This document shows, piece after piece, positions 53,129-62,710 of a stretch of DNA of 64,000 nt. A program made the position numbers and the translations under genes. Position 1 is the first letter of the stretch. Every line of letters begins with the position of its first letter. The notes under the pieces were generated by a model. It did not search any database. It was not told where the DNA came from and saw only the letters and a list, made by a program, of their open reading frames with translations. Source of the stretch: Photobacterium sp. CCB-ST2H9 (lineage in GTDB: Bacteria > Pseudomonadota > Gammaproteobacteria > Enterobacterales > Vibrionaceae); assembly GCF_023151555.2 (NCBI RefSeq), contig NZ_CP100426.1, positions 620,001 to 684,000 on the forward strand, read 5' to 3'.

Positions 53129-55474
53129 ATGACACGAAGATACCGAAAATTCTGGCCATCAACCTTGATGCTCACTTCAATTTTTTTATTGCCCTCTTTT
53201 ACGTTTGCATCACTGACTTCAACCAATACCAAAATCATTTCATCAAAACATTCAGACCTTCAGAAAGAAGAAACACTTGTTTTCATGGAAAAGCTCAGTC
53301 CTGAAGGAACAGCCAACGTCCAAGTCAGCAGTGACGGTAAAACCGTCAAGCATCTGTTATTAGTAAACAACCCGATTCTGAATAAAGGTGTCAAAAACCA
53401 ACCAACGAAAGTCACGATCATCCACAACACCTCTGCCACACCTTTATCCATTGGTGAAGTTGAAGTTCTTGGGCAACCGAGCGATATCATCATTGCCAGT
53501 CCTTCCGGACTTATCTGCGATTCCTGCGAATTCAAAAATACCAAACGCGTTGTGCTGACGACAGGCTCTCCTTCTTTCAGCCAAGGTAATCTGACAAAGA
53601 TCAAAACACAGAAAGGTGCTCTGGACATCATTGGTTCGGGTCTGAGAACACAAGATGCTGTCTTTGTTGATTTATTAGCCCAAAGAATCAACGTCCAGGG
53701 TGATATTAATACTTTCACTAGAGCGAATAAAAACACCACAGGAAATTATGAAGTGGCACCTGAGGGCGGAAATTTGCTTGCATCGCAAGGCAATCTTCAG
53801 TTAGTTACTGGGAATACTGAACTGTCATATGAAAAGGGTGATATCAACATCGCCAATGCCAGTCAGACTGGTACTGCTCTGACAGTGCTGGGGGATATTA
53901 AAGCCGGAAATGTCTTGATTCAGACAACCAGTTTAAATGCAAACATTACATTGAAGAGTAACATTTCAACCTTAGGAGACGTTTCACTCGTCAATACCTA
54001 TCAAGACAAAACAGTTTTCCCTGGTGGGAACATTCATATTAAGTCATTCGGCTCATTAATACTGAGTGAAAATAAACTGCTGACGAAATCAAATGTGATC
54101 CTGGAAGCAAGTAATATATCTATCATTCCAAAAGAGGAATACAAAGATTACAGTATTAAAGCAGGAGACATTGAAATTTCTGCTGAGAACTCACTCATAA
54201 TGAAAGGACTAATTTTTGCAGATAATATAAAAGTTGCTGCAAACATGGTGAGCAATTTAGGCGGAGAATTATTTGCCCGTGATTCGCTCTATGTCAATGG
54301 CATCAGCTATATAAAGAACAACCATCAAGGTATATTTGTTGGCAGCAATGTCGCATTAAGCAGTAACAACTCCATCATCAATGGCATTCTAGATCCCTGG
54401 CAATGTGTAGGTGTTGAGACTTTTGGTCACAGTGCACAGAGTAAAAGCAGTACGATTCAAATTGGTACTGGTGTTGGGTTAATCAAAAATTTCATCAATC
54501 GATGCACAACTAAAAGCATAAAAAAAGACTGGACATTAGAAGAAAGAAAATCAAGTATTTATGGTTTTAACCTTTCATTAAGCGCTCCAGAAATCATTAA
54601 TTCGAATCCATATATCAAGCAACGTAAAGAATATAAAAACCCTGAAATTAAAATGGAGATCACAGATTCAACGCCAGTATCAATTTCAGCTGAAAACGCT
54701 CTAGTCATTCAAGCTAAAAATTCTTTTAAAAATGGTTCTGGCGTTGTCGAAGTATTAAATGGAAACATGTCAATTGACTCTCCATCAATAAATAACCAAC
54801 GTTATTACATTGAAGGAAAAAGTCACGAATACTATCAATCTAAAACTTTCCCTGCTGAAACTGTGCGCAAATGTAAAGCGCTTGAAGCAGATTTAAAAAA
54901 ACATCATCATGTGGACTATCAAAGATTAGATGAGTTTTATAGATATTTCTTAGGCTCAAACTCCAATCTTCCGATTGATCAAGCTATACATGTGGTGAAA
55001 AGAGTCGAAGAAATATATATAAAACCATGCAAAGAATATATTGACGCCATCTACAAAAATAAAAACACCAAAGAGAAAGTCTACACACAATATGTATCAA
55101 CACTGTCCCCTGTCGCTCGTATGCTGGTTGCAGGGAATGTTACCTTTAACGGAAACAAATTTTACAACGAAGCCAGTAACGTTGAAATTTGGGGTGAAAT
55201 GAATGGAAATCTGAATGAAATAAAATCTCTCGGATTAGCACTAAATGAAAAAATCATCAGAACTACAGTGACTCACCACTCGCGCCGTTATTGTTCAAGA
55301 CGTGTATTAGGTGCTTGTATCAAACGAAAAACAGAACGATGGACAACAACCTCTGAAAAACTCATCAAAGATGAAACCAAAGGCCAGTTCCCAGCTCTCT
55401 TTGAAATCAACAAAGCTAATATTAATGTCGCAAATGGTAAAGTCACAACTGGCAATATCACTTTCGGAAAATAA
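53129..55474 (+). CDS. TPS-domain exoprotein (haemagglutinin/TpsA N-terminal half), part 1 of split toxin locus
   Basis: Exported protein of 781 residues. Signal peptide ends near FTFA (27). The TPS domain has an NPNL-like NPIL at 81-84 and an NPNGI-like SPSGLI at 124-129, followed by CDSC (130-133) and NTKRVVLTTGSP, the hallmark of FHA/CdiA-type secretion domains recognised by a TpsB. Beta-helix repeats follow. Cys pairs lie in DPWQCVG, NRCTTK and near RRYCSRRVLGACIKRK at the end. It has no toxin domain, stops with TAA and is followed in the same frame by the toxin-carrying protein. AT-rich. Confidence 0.85.
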   Translation: MTRRYRKFWPSTLMLTSIFLLPSFTFASLTSTNTKIISSKHSDLQKEETLVFMEKLSPEGTANVQVSSDGKTVKHLLLVNNPILNKGVKNQPTKVTIIHNTSATPLSIGEVEVLGQPSDIIIASPSGLICDSCEFKNTKRVVLTTGSPSFSQGNLTKIKTQKGALDIIGSGLRTQDAVFVDLLAQRINVQGDINTFTRANKNTTGNYEVAPEGGNLLASQGNLQLVTGNTELSYEKGDINIANASQTGTALTVLGDIKAGNVLIQTTSLNANITLKSNISTLGDVSLVNTYQDKTVFPGGNIHIKSFGSLILSENKLLTKSNVILEASNISIIPKEEYKDYSIKAGDIEISAENSLIMKGLIFADNIKVAANMVSNLGGELFARDSLYVNGISYIKNNHQGIFVGSNVALSSNNSIINGILDPWQCVGVETFGHSAQSKSSTIQIGTGVGLIKNFINRCTTKSIKKDWTLEERKSSIYGFNLSLSAPEIINSNPYIKQRKEYKNPEIKMEITDSTPVSISAENALVIQAKNSFKNGSGVVEVLNGNMSIDSPSINNQRYYIEGKSHEYYQSKTFPAETVRKCKALEADLKKHHHVDYQRLDEFYRYFLGSNSNLPIDQAIHVVKRVEEIYIKPCKEYIDAIYKNKNTKEKVYTQYVSTLSPVARMLVAGNVTFNGNKFYNEASNVEIWGEMNGNLNEIKSLGLALNEKIIRTTVTHHSRRYCSRRVLGACIKRKTERWTTTSEKLIKDETKGQFPALFEINKANINVANGKVTTGNITFGK

Positions 55475-55492
55475 TCAGGGATGATCATAAAA

Positions 55493-58400
55493 ATGAACAA
55501 AAAAAACCATTCCACGCTGATGCAGGCTGAAAAATCACCGGTCTGGAGAAAAGCAACTGCATCTGTTTTAACCTGGGTGATTCCGATGCAACTGGCTTTT
55601 CCAGCTTATGCAAACATTCAGCTGACCAGAGATGTGAATAAGCTCCAGTCAGCGCTGGATTCATCAGCACGGTATCAGTTAACCAGCCGGGTCTCGGGTC
55701 ATCTTTATGAAGAAGTATTCACGTCACCTTTATCGGATATATTTGATGGCTTCGGTTATTTCTACCAACTGGCTGCATCAAAATATCCGAAAAAATTTAG
55801 TGATATGAAATGGGTACCCATCGGTGTAGGTGAGATCACAACAATAATTCCTGCCGCACCTCCAAAGCCTTTATTTATCGGCACACCTTATGTTGAGAGA
55901 GACATCATCCGCCTGCAGCTCAACCAAATTCTGAACCGAAGTTATATCGTTGGTGAAGGTGATTATGACAATTACAATGACATGATCAAGTCACTCTATG
56001 ACAATGCTCTGATACTGATAAAAGAAAAAGGCTACAAATTTGGCCAAAACCTGACTTCAGCTCAAATCAATAGTATTTCCAGCGATGTCATCTGGCCTGA
56101 ATTCAGAACATTGCCAACCGGGAAAAAAGTCGTCATTCCTTTCGTTTATTTATCAAAAACAACCATTGCAACGAATAAAGTAAGTAAAACAACCTTTAGT
56201 GTTGGTAATGGTATGGTCAATGCCGGAAGCTTTACAGTTAACGGTGGTGATGTTATCGCCAGACGAAACCTCTTCATTCAAACCAAACAGGATTTCATTA
56301 ACAACCAAGGCAATGTCAAATCCCAGGGAAACCTGAAAATCCAGGCAGGGAATAACATTGAAAACTACTCCGGCACCATTCAAGGCCGTGATACAAAGCT
56401 GATTGCTAATGCAATTAGAAATGAAACTTTAGTCTTCCGTCACGAATACGAATACGGATATTCTGAATTAGCTGGTAACCTCGCCAAAATTACCGGATTA
56501 AATTCACTCAACTTAACAACTGCAGCTGATGTGATCAGTAAAGGCGGACAATTTGACTCACAAGGGACACTTCACATCAATACAGGTGGCAGCGTTCAAC
56601 TCCTAACGCAGGAGGTTCGCCAGCAACATGCACAGTCGGGCAAGAGGTGGACAGACTCCAGTCAGTCGTTAGTGAACTTACAAACCAAACTTTCAGCAGT
56701 CGATATTATTTCAATCATTGCCAATGAAAAGATCATCACGCAAGGTGCAATCATCGAAAGTGAAGGCATGCTGGAGCTGCTGGCGGGTGAAGGGATTTAC
56801 TTAACTGCTGCACAAAATGAATACAGCTGGAGCAAATCATTTCAAAGTAAAACTGGGGGTGTTTTCGGAACCAAAGAGAAAACAGCAGAAAGCGAACAAC
56901 GTGCAGAAGTTGTTCGTACACTGCTCCGTGCCGGAAATGACATTACGTTAAACACACAAATTGGCCCAGTGACTTTACGTGCAGTTGAGGTCGACAGCCA
57001 GGGCGTCACCAAAATCATTGCTGACAATATCGATTTTGATTTAGAGCTTGCCACTCATGTTTACAGCTATGAGGAATCCTATGAAGGATCGCTCAGTTTC
57101 AGATTTCAGGGACATGGCTTTAAAAAACAAATCGCATATTACAACCTGTTCAGAACCCAGGGTGGTCTCATGCTGGATGCCAGACACGGTATCAAAGTTG
57201 AGTTCCCCACTTTACCAGACCAGCAATTCGTCGATTTAGACAGCTACATCGATCAATTGGCAGTCACGGATGGTATGGAATGGCTGAAGCAAGTCAAAGA
57301 CTCACCAGATGTGAACTGGCAGGAAGTGAAACTCATCCTGGATGAATGGGACTACGACCAAAGTGGTTTGACCCCTGCGGCCATGGCGATTCTGGCTGTC
57401 GCAATTGCTGTAGCAACCGGAGGTGCCGGTGTTGCAGGTCTCATGGGCGTCACCAATACGGTCATGGCCGCTGCAGTCAACAGCCTGGCTTTCCAGGCAT
57501 CTGCGTCACTGCTTGCCAATGGGTTCAACATCAAGTCCACCCTCGACCAGATGGCCAGTTCTGAAACAGTCAGGTCAGTTGCGCTTTCTGCAGTCACCGC
57601 TGGTGTTCTGGAAAAGTTAGATACCTCTCTGTTTAATGATGCCAGCAGTGCAGCTTCTGATGCTCTGGGGAATGGGATGGCAGGCTCTATCGCAGAGCAA
57701 GCAACCCAGCAGGTCTTCCATACGATTGTTGCCTCTCAGCTAGAAAGTCTGGCTAACGGAGACGGATTACGCAGCTTAAAAGATATTGATGAGACGTTCA
57801 TCCACGCACTGGCCAGTTCAACAGTCAATGTCTTGGGTAAGAGTCTGGCCAACCAGATTGGTGCCGCAAGCCGTGGCATTCGTCTGAATGAACAAGGCGA
57901 TATCATTGAATCCGGAGTCGACCCGATCTCTGCCGGTGCGAAATATATCGCACATGCTGCGTTGGGCTGTGGCTTAGGCTCCATGACAAACAGTATCAAT
58001 GGCTCAAACCGTAAAGGCATCCTTTCTGGTTGCATGAGCGGCGCCGCTGGCGGTGTCATTGGTGAATATATTGCTGAAAAATATAAAGAAGATATTGGCT
58101 ACAAGGAACAGATCGACAACATTCAGGGCAGCACCGAAGCATTCGCTGCAAAAGTCCTGACCCAAATGCAGAAAGAAAACGGCCAAATCTCCAAAGCTGA
58201 ATTTGATCAGGAAATTGCTCGACTCCAAAAAATGGGGGCTGATATTTCCAGGCTGGTGAGTGGTCTCATGATTTTCGCAGCTCAGGGTGATGTCGAAGCA
58301 GGCATGAAAGCTGCCGGAAATGCTGCAGAAAATAATGCTGCGTTTCTTCTCTGGTTACTTGCTGACACCCTTTATACAGCTGCAATCGCTGCCAGTGCTT

Positions 58401-59746
58401 ATCTGGCTATCATGGAATTGCCCGATTTATTGAAGTCAGCAACTGATGTTTATGGCTTACTGAAATCTGATAACCCTGAAGACAGAAAAAAAGCCACTGA
58501 AGAGCTCAAACGAATTGCGTATGAAAATGCCGTCAATTCAATTGAAGATGGTGTGGTTGATAAAGCCAAACACATCATGGGATGGAAAAAAACAATTGCC
58601 GCAATGACAACTCTCGAAATTCTCGAGCTGTTGAATGGCCAGTATAGTGACATGGATATGTCCGCTGGCGTGGAGCAATTAGCTGACCTGCTCAGGATGG
58701 TGAAAAACGATAAGCACCTGATGGATAAGCTGAGTCACGATGCGCCTCGCTCTGGCTTTGGTTCAGGTGGCGATCCCAATCATTCAGGAGGAGACAAAAA
58801 ACCGAATAAGCCCATCGAACAACTGACAGATACGGATATCAAAGACCTTTACCAGGCGCATATTGATTCAGTCGGAAAAGTCACGATTTCGCCAAGTAAA
58901 TTCGAATACTTCGTCCGAAATGGTTGGGAGTATGAAAACGGCAGAGGCTGGCATAAGCCTGAAAGTGGCAATACAACCAAAGTACCACCAACCTTCAAAA
59001 ACGACATCATCAATGGTGTTGATACAAGCAAACCGCTCAACGCGGTGGATGCCTGTCGTTTCCCGAACTGTGATGGTGAACTGAAAGCAACCTATAGCAT
59101 CGACGGGCAACCCAAAGAAATGTCAGTTTCTCAGCTCGGTGAACTGCGCCAAAAGGCAAAAGCGACCAAAGAGGCAAACAAGTCTCAGGAAACGCCGGCC
59201 CAGCAGGAAGCCTTTGTTGATGCCAGCATTGAAATGAACAATCTGAGTCACACGATTGGCAAACTTACGGGTGAAGCCGTGATCCAGAATCAGCTGTTCG
59301 TTGAAGGTCACAACGGTGTGAAGCGCGTGAGTAAACTTCAGGCTTCCTACCCTGGCAGTAAGAAGGCGAATGACCAGTTTGACGACATCTATCTGATTGA
59401 GCATGATGATGGCAGCGAAAAGCTCATATTTGCGGAGTATAAAGGGGGCTCAAACCCATCCGACAACTGTCGTGTTATTGGCAGTGACTGTTTTGTTCAG
59501 GGGCACAGAGAGCATACTTTGGATACCATCAAGGCTATGCAGAAATGGAACGAAGATGCTAACGTCTACGCAAACTCTGTATCGCCGGACCTATTGGAAA
59601 AACATAATGAGACACTTAAGAAAATTGAGCAACATAAGAAAAATGATACGGCTTCATTCATCAAAATTACAACCAAGCTCAATCCTGATGGCTCACTGAA
59701 AGCCAACGGCACTACAGTGGATTATAAGGAGAATGCTTTTGAATAA
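55493..59746 (+). CDS. CdiA-like polymorphic toxin with own signal peptide, part 2 of split locus
   Basis: Exported protein of 1417 residues starting at ATG 55493 (AGGG upstream; ATG 55481 also possible). Signal peptide TASVLTWVIPMQLAFPAYA. No TPS domain. FHA-like repeats span about 220-560 (INNQGNVKSQGNLKIQAGNNIENYSGTIQG); a DUF637-like Ala/Gly-rich region about 625-690; an ENN pretoxin motif (A-E-N-N, 945-948) followed by a hydrophobic segment; a Gly/Ser linker about 1085-1105; and a C-terminal variable domain with FDDIY (D1297/D1298) and EYK (E1315, K1317) that fit a PD-(D/E)XK nuclease core. The probable immunity gene overlaps the end by 14 bases. Family placement is by pattern, not by search. 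Confidence 0.82.
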   Translation: MNKKNHSTLMQAEKSPVWRKATASVLTWVIPMQLAFPAYANIQLTRDVNKLQSALDSSARYQLTSRVSGHLYEEVFTSPLSDIFDGFGYFYQLAASKYPKKFSDMKWVPIGVGEITTIIPAAPPKPLFIGTPYVERDIIRLQLNQILNRSYIVGEGDYDNYNDMIKSLYDNALILIKEKGYKFGQNLTSAQINSISSDVIWPEFRTLPTGKKVVIPFVYLSKTTIATNKVSKTTFSVGNGMVNAGSFTVNGGDVIARRNLFIQTKQDFINNQGNVKSQGNLKIQAGNNIENYSGTIQGRDTKLIANAIRNETLVFRHEYEYGYSELAGNLAKITGLNSLNLTTAADVISKGGQFDSQGTLHINTGGSVQLLTQEVRQQHAQSGKRWTDSSQSLVNLQTKLSAVDIISIIANEKIITQGAIIESEGMLELLAGEGIYLTAAQNEYSWSKSFQSKTGGVFGTKEKTAESEQRAEVVRTLLRAGNDITLNTQIGPVTLRAVEVDSQGVTKIIADNIDFDLELATHVYSYEESYEGSLSFRFQGHGFKKQIAYYNLFRTQGGLMLDARHGIKVEFPTLPDQQFVDLDSYIDQLAVTDGMEWLKQVKDSPDVNWQEVKLILDEWDYDQSGLTPAAMAILAVAIAVATGGAGVAGLMGVTNTVMAAAVNSLAFQASASLLANGFNIKSTLDQMASSETVRSVALSAVTAGVLEKLDTSLFNDASSAASDALGNGMAGSIAEQATQQVFHTIVASQLESLANGDGLRSLKDIDETFIHALASSTVNVLGKSLANQIGAASRGIRLNEQGDIIESGVDPISAGAKYIAHAALGCGLGSMTNSINGSNRKGILSGCMSGAAGGVIGEYIAEKYKEDIGYKEQIDNIQGSTEAFAAKVLTQMQKENGQISKAEFDQEIARLQKMGADISRLVSGLMIFAAQGDVEAGMKAAGNAAENNAAFLLWLLADTLYTAAIAASAYLAIMELPDLLKSATDVYGLLKSDNPEDRKKATEELKRIAYENAVNSIEDGVVDKAKHIMGWKKTIAAMTTLEILELLNGQYSDMDMSAGVEQLADLLRMVKNDKHLMDKLSHDAPRSGFGSGGDPNHSGGDKKPNKPIEQLTDTDIKDLYQAHIDSVGKVTISPSKFEYFVRNGWEYENGRGWHKPESGNTTKVPPTFKNDIINGVDTSKPLNAVDACRFPNCDGELKATYSIDGQPKEMSVSQLGELRQKAKATKEANKSQETPAQQEAFVDASIEMNNLSHTIGKLTGEAVIQNQLFVEGHNGVKRVSKLQASYPGSKKANDQFDDIYLIEHDDGSEKLIFAEYKGGSNPSDNCRVIGSDCFVQGHREHTLDTIKAMQKWNEDANVYANSVSPDLLEKHNETLKKIEQHKKNDTASFIKITTKLNPDGSLKANGTTVDYKENAFE

Positions 59747-60692
59747 TCCCAATATACTCAGTCACCACATCATTGATCGAGAAAGTCGTGAAAGTATTTC
59801 TCGACCATTGGGTGATAGGCTTGAACCATTAATCGCCAGAAATATGCCTCCGGAAGCTCTAGAAGGCATATCTCCCGAACGATTTCAAATGCAATTAGGC
59901 TTTCGATTAGACTGGTGCATCACAACGCTGGGCAAACTAATCGTCAAAGGTGCTCCTAAACCTCAAATTGAGTGGTGTCTGAAAACATACCGTGATGTTG
60001 GTCTGGCCTATTACCGTCTGGTGTTTAATCAAGGGGACTTTGTCCCCTTTAGCATCAACCAGTATGAATACGAAGGTGTCGGTAAGCCAACGGATCACCG
60101 CCTGAATCTGGATGACTGGGTGCTGGTGTTTGCCTGCTGTTTGATTCTTCAGGATTATTCGGGCGCCTATGAATTGTGTGAACTAAATGAAGCGCACATT
60201 GATCTGGATGCAAGGCAAAATGGCCCTTCAAACCGGGCGTTTGATAAAGCCATGCTCAACCTGCTGAAAGGCATTCTGTACCCTGACGCAGACATGAACG
60301 CTTTGCTGGTCGATGCAGCAGAAAAAGTGTTCAAGCCTGAATGTGTCGGCCATGAAGCAAGGCAGGAAGCGGTCAATTACAAATTTTTACCGCTGATTCC
60401 GCTGATTCATGCCATGTACAGTCCGAACCGGGAAACAGCATATCCAGAAAAGCTTCAGGCGGCACTGGAAGATCACAAAACGTATTTCGGAAGTGAGGAT
60501 GAAGCCTACGATTCAGGCTATTGGTTTGCGATGACCATTACTGGTCTGGCATCACTCGCCTATCACCGCTGGGGATTGGAACCGCAGATCGAGACGCTGT
60601 ACATGCCGGAATGGATCGTGAAAGAGCCGAATATTGATTCGCCGCGCCGTTCTTATCGGGACGTGTTTGGTGATCAGTACGATCAGGACTGA
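59733..60692 (+). CDS. Probable immunity protein of the CdiA-like toxin
   Basis: Cytosolic protein of 319 residues, mostly helical, without signal peptide or membrane segment. It begins inside the toxin gene end (14-base overlap), the usual place for a cognate immunity gene. AAGGAG (59726-59731) is one base before ATG 59733 but seven before an in-frame TTG (59739), so the true start may be TTG. Pattern and size recall the Imm49-like group, but this was not verified. A strong terminator follows, closing the locus. Confidence 0.7.
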   Translation: MLLNNPNILSHHIIDRESRESISRPLGDRLEPLIARNMPPEALEGISPERFQMQLGFRLDWCITTLGKLIVKGAPKPQIEWCLKTYRDVGLAYYRLVFNQGDFVPFSINQYEYEGVGKPTDHRLNLDDWVLVFACCLILQDYSGAYELCELNEAHIDLDARQNGPSNRAFDKAMLNLLKGILYPDADMNALLVDAAEKVFKPECVGHEARQEAVNYKFLPLIPLIHAMYSPNRETAYPEKLQAALEDHKTYFGSEDEAYDSGYWFAMTITGLASLAYHRWGLEPQIETLYMPEWIVKEPNIDSPRRSYRDVFGDQYDQD

Positions 60693-60742
60693 CCCTCAGG
60701 TTTTGATTCCGTGAATCGAAATCGCTGAATCCGTCTGAGTTG

Positions 60743-60772
60743 AAAAATCCGGGTGTATACCCGGATTTTTTT
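60743..60772. terminator. Terminator of the toxin-immunity locus
   Basis: Stem AAAAATCCGGGT (60743-60754) with ACCCGGATTTTT (60759-60770), loop GTAT, then more T. Works for both the plus-strand immunity gene and the convergent GT39 gene. Confidence 0.9.
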
Positions 60773-60803
60773 ATGCGCTGTATTTTTCCAGGGTGCTCTT
60801 TCC

Positions 60804-62483
60804 TTATTCGAGATCAGAATTAACGGCGACCTTCTTTTCCGTCAGCTTTTGATCGATAACAGGCGTATACAGTTTCCAGTCGGGCCATTGAAATAAGTCT
60901 GCCGCTGAAATCAATACGTTTTTTCTGCCTCGGTAAGGCCATATCTGTACAGCATGCTGCTCGATGTAAGTGTCGACATTTCTGGTTGCAATCACAGCCC
61001 AGGCATTGGGATGCTGGGCTAACCACAGATACTCTTCTGTATTTTTATCGCCAATGACCACCAGTGGTTCTTCTAAACGACCCAGATACTGGTACTGCCC
61101 ATGATAATTTCCGGAGATGGCAACCACATGCCCCTCGGTTTGTTTTTTATTCAGTTGTTGTGCCAGTTCACTGAGATCATAAAGCTGAAATAAAACCGGC
61201 GATACAAACGGCAGCAGCGCATAAACACTGACCGGAATCGCAAGTAAGAGAACGGGCAATCTGAATTTCTGAAAGACTGCAGGTTTGATGGCGACCACGG
61301 CCAAAAATAGCGGCACCAGTCCCCAGAGCGGATGAACTTCCGGATTTTGAGCCGCTTTAAATGCCGCGCCAATCCACCATGGGCCGCTGAACATCGCAAT
61401 CGCTAATATCAGCAACAGCAAAGCCAGCAAAGGCTCTTTGCCGAACAGTTTCAGATTCAGCTTTGCAGCCAGGAAGACCGCCATTGCAGGGAAAACCGGT
61501 AACAGATAATGAGGTTGCTTACCACTGAAACAACTGAATAAAAGCACCGTCAGCACCAGCCAGCTTAAGCAAAATTTATCTGCCTGACTCATCTGACTGA
61601 ATATCCGGCTACGCCAGCAGCCCAGAAAAAACAACCAGGGCAATGTCAGTACCGGCAGAAACAATACATACCAGTAAAATGGCCGGGCATGTGCAAAAGA
61701 CTCGGAGACTCTGCCCGCAGTCTGTCCCCAGAAAATGGCCTGAGCATATTCTTCACCGCCTTGCATGGCTGCCGGAATTGCCCAAAGCAGAGCGACCACT
61801 GCTGTGATGATGATACTGAGCAAACAAACAACCAGCCATTTTCGATTCGGCAGCCAGCCGTCCTGTCGCCAAAAGGGATAGGAAACAAATAAAGGAAATA
61901 AATACGCCAAGATCACCGGGCCTTTCACCAGCACCCCGATGCCAGCCCAGAAGCCCGCGACCGCTCCCCACTTGATCTTGTTTTCCTGTGCAGCCTTCAG
62001 CAGGCATATCACACTGCTTAACAGGAATACTGTCAGTAACAAATCAAACAGTGTCATGGACAGATAAAGTGCCAGAATGCAGAAACTCAGCAAAACCAGT
62101 GGCGAGAGTTCAGCAGCCTGTGAGTGCTTTCCATACAGCCTCTTTCCTAATTGATAAATCAGGAAGAAATTACAACAGGCCAGCAAGGGAACAATCATGC
62201 GGGTCGCAACATCGTTCACACCAAAGAGCATCCAGCTGAGATTGATCAGCCAAAATAACACCGGGGGTTTATGTGCATAAGGCAAACCATTTTTATGAGG
62301 CACCAGCCAGTCGCCGCCATGCCACATTTCCCAGGCGACAGACGTATACCGGGTTTCATCGATGGGTAATAGCGGCCGAAAATACAGGCTGACGCCTATC
62401 ATGAAGATGGCAACTATAATCGAAGCCACCAGATAAAAGTAAGGTGGGAAGTTATTGCCCTGGTGTTCCGTATCCATACGCAT
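60804..62483 (-). CDS. Glycosyltransferase family 39 (ArnT-like), second copy
   Basis: Inner-membrane transferase of 559 residues, about eleven to twelve hydrophobic segments, with the first-loop motif LLPIDETRYTSVAWEMWHGGDWLVP and YAHKPPVLFWL, as in ArnT. It is in the opposite direction from the first copy and only moderately alike, so the two are paralogues with different acceptors or donors rather than a recent duplication. ATG 62483 follows AGGAA by eight bases; an upstream TTG is less likely. Confidence 0.9.
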   Translation of the reverse strand: MRMDTEHQGNNFPPYFYLVASIIVAIFMIGVSLYFRPLLPIDETRYTSVAWEMWHGGDWLVPHKNGLPYAHKPPVLFWLINLSWMLFGVNDVATRMIVPLLACCNFFLIYQLGKRLYGKHSQAAELSPLVLLSFCILALYLSMTLFDLLLTVFLLSSVICLLKAAQENKIKWGAVAGFWAGIGVLVKGPVILAYLFPLFVSYPFWRQDGWLPNRKWLVVCLLSIIITAVVALLWAIPAAMQGGEEYAQAIFWGQTAGRVSESFAHARPFYWYVLFLPVLTLPWLFFLGCWRSRIFSQMSQADKFCLSWLVLTVLLFSCFSGKQPHYLLPVFPAMAVFLAAKLNLKLFGKEPLLALLLLILAIAMFSGPWWIGAAFKAAQNPEVHPLWGLVPLFLAVVAIKPAVFQKFRLPVLLLAIPVSVYALLPFVSPVLFQLYDLSELAQQLNKKQTEGHVVAISGNYHGQYQYLGRLEEPLVVIGDKNTEEYLWLAQHPNAWAVIATRNVDTYIEQHAVQIWPYRGRKNVLISAADLFQWPDWKLYTPVIDQKLTEKKVAVNSDLE

Positions 62484-62710
62484 TGACAAGGTTCCTGTTC
62501 ACTTCTGAAGAATTAAATATGAAATATCATGAGTATTTATCTGACTCAATATTCACATTTATATGCACAACACTAGTTCAAATCACCTGAAAATCAATTC
62601 AATATCAGTCAATTACCTGATTTCGCATGCATCGTTTATTTTTCGTGGTATATATAGTGAACAACCTCGAAAAACGCACCTTGAATGGTGCAACGATCTG
62701 GAAAAACATG

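Noticed and set aside
53129..59746. Single toxin gene broken by a sequencing error
   Set aside because: Kept only as an alternative: the second part starts with a complete signal peptide and its own ribosome binding site, which a simple broken gene would not have.
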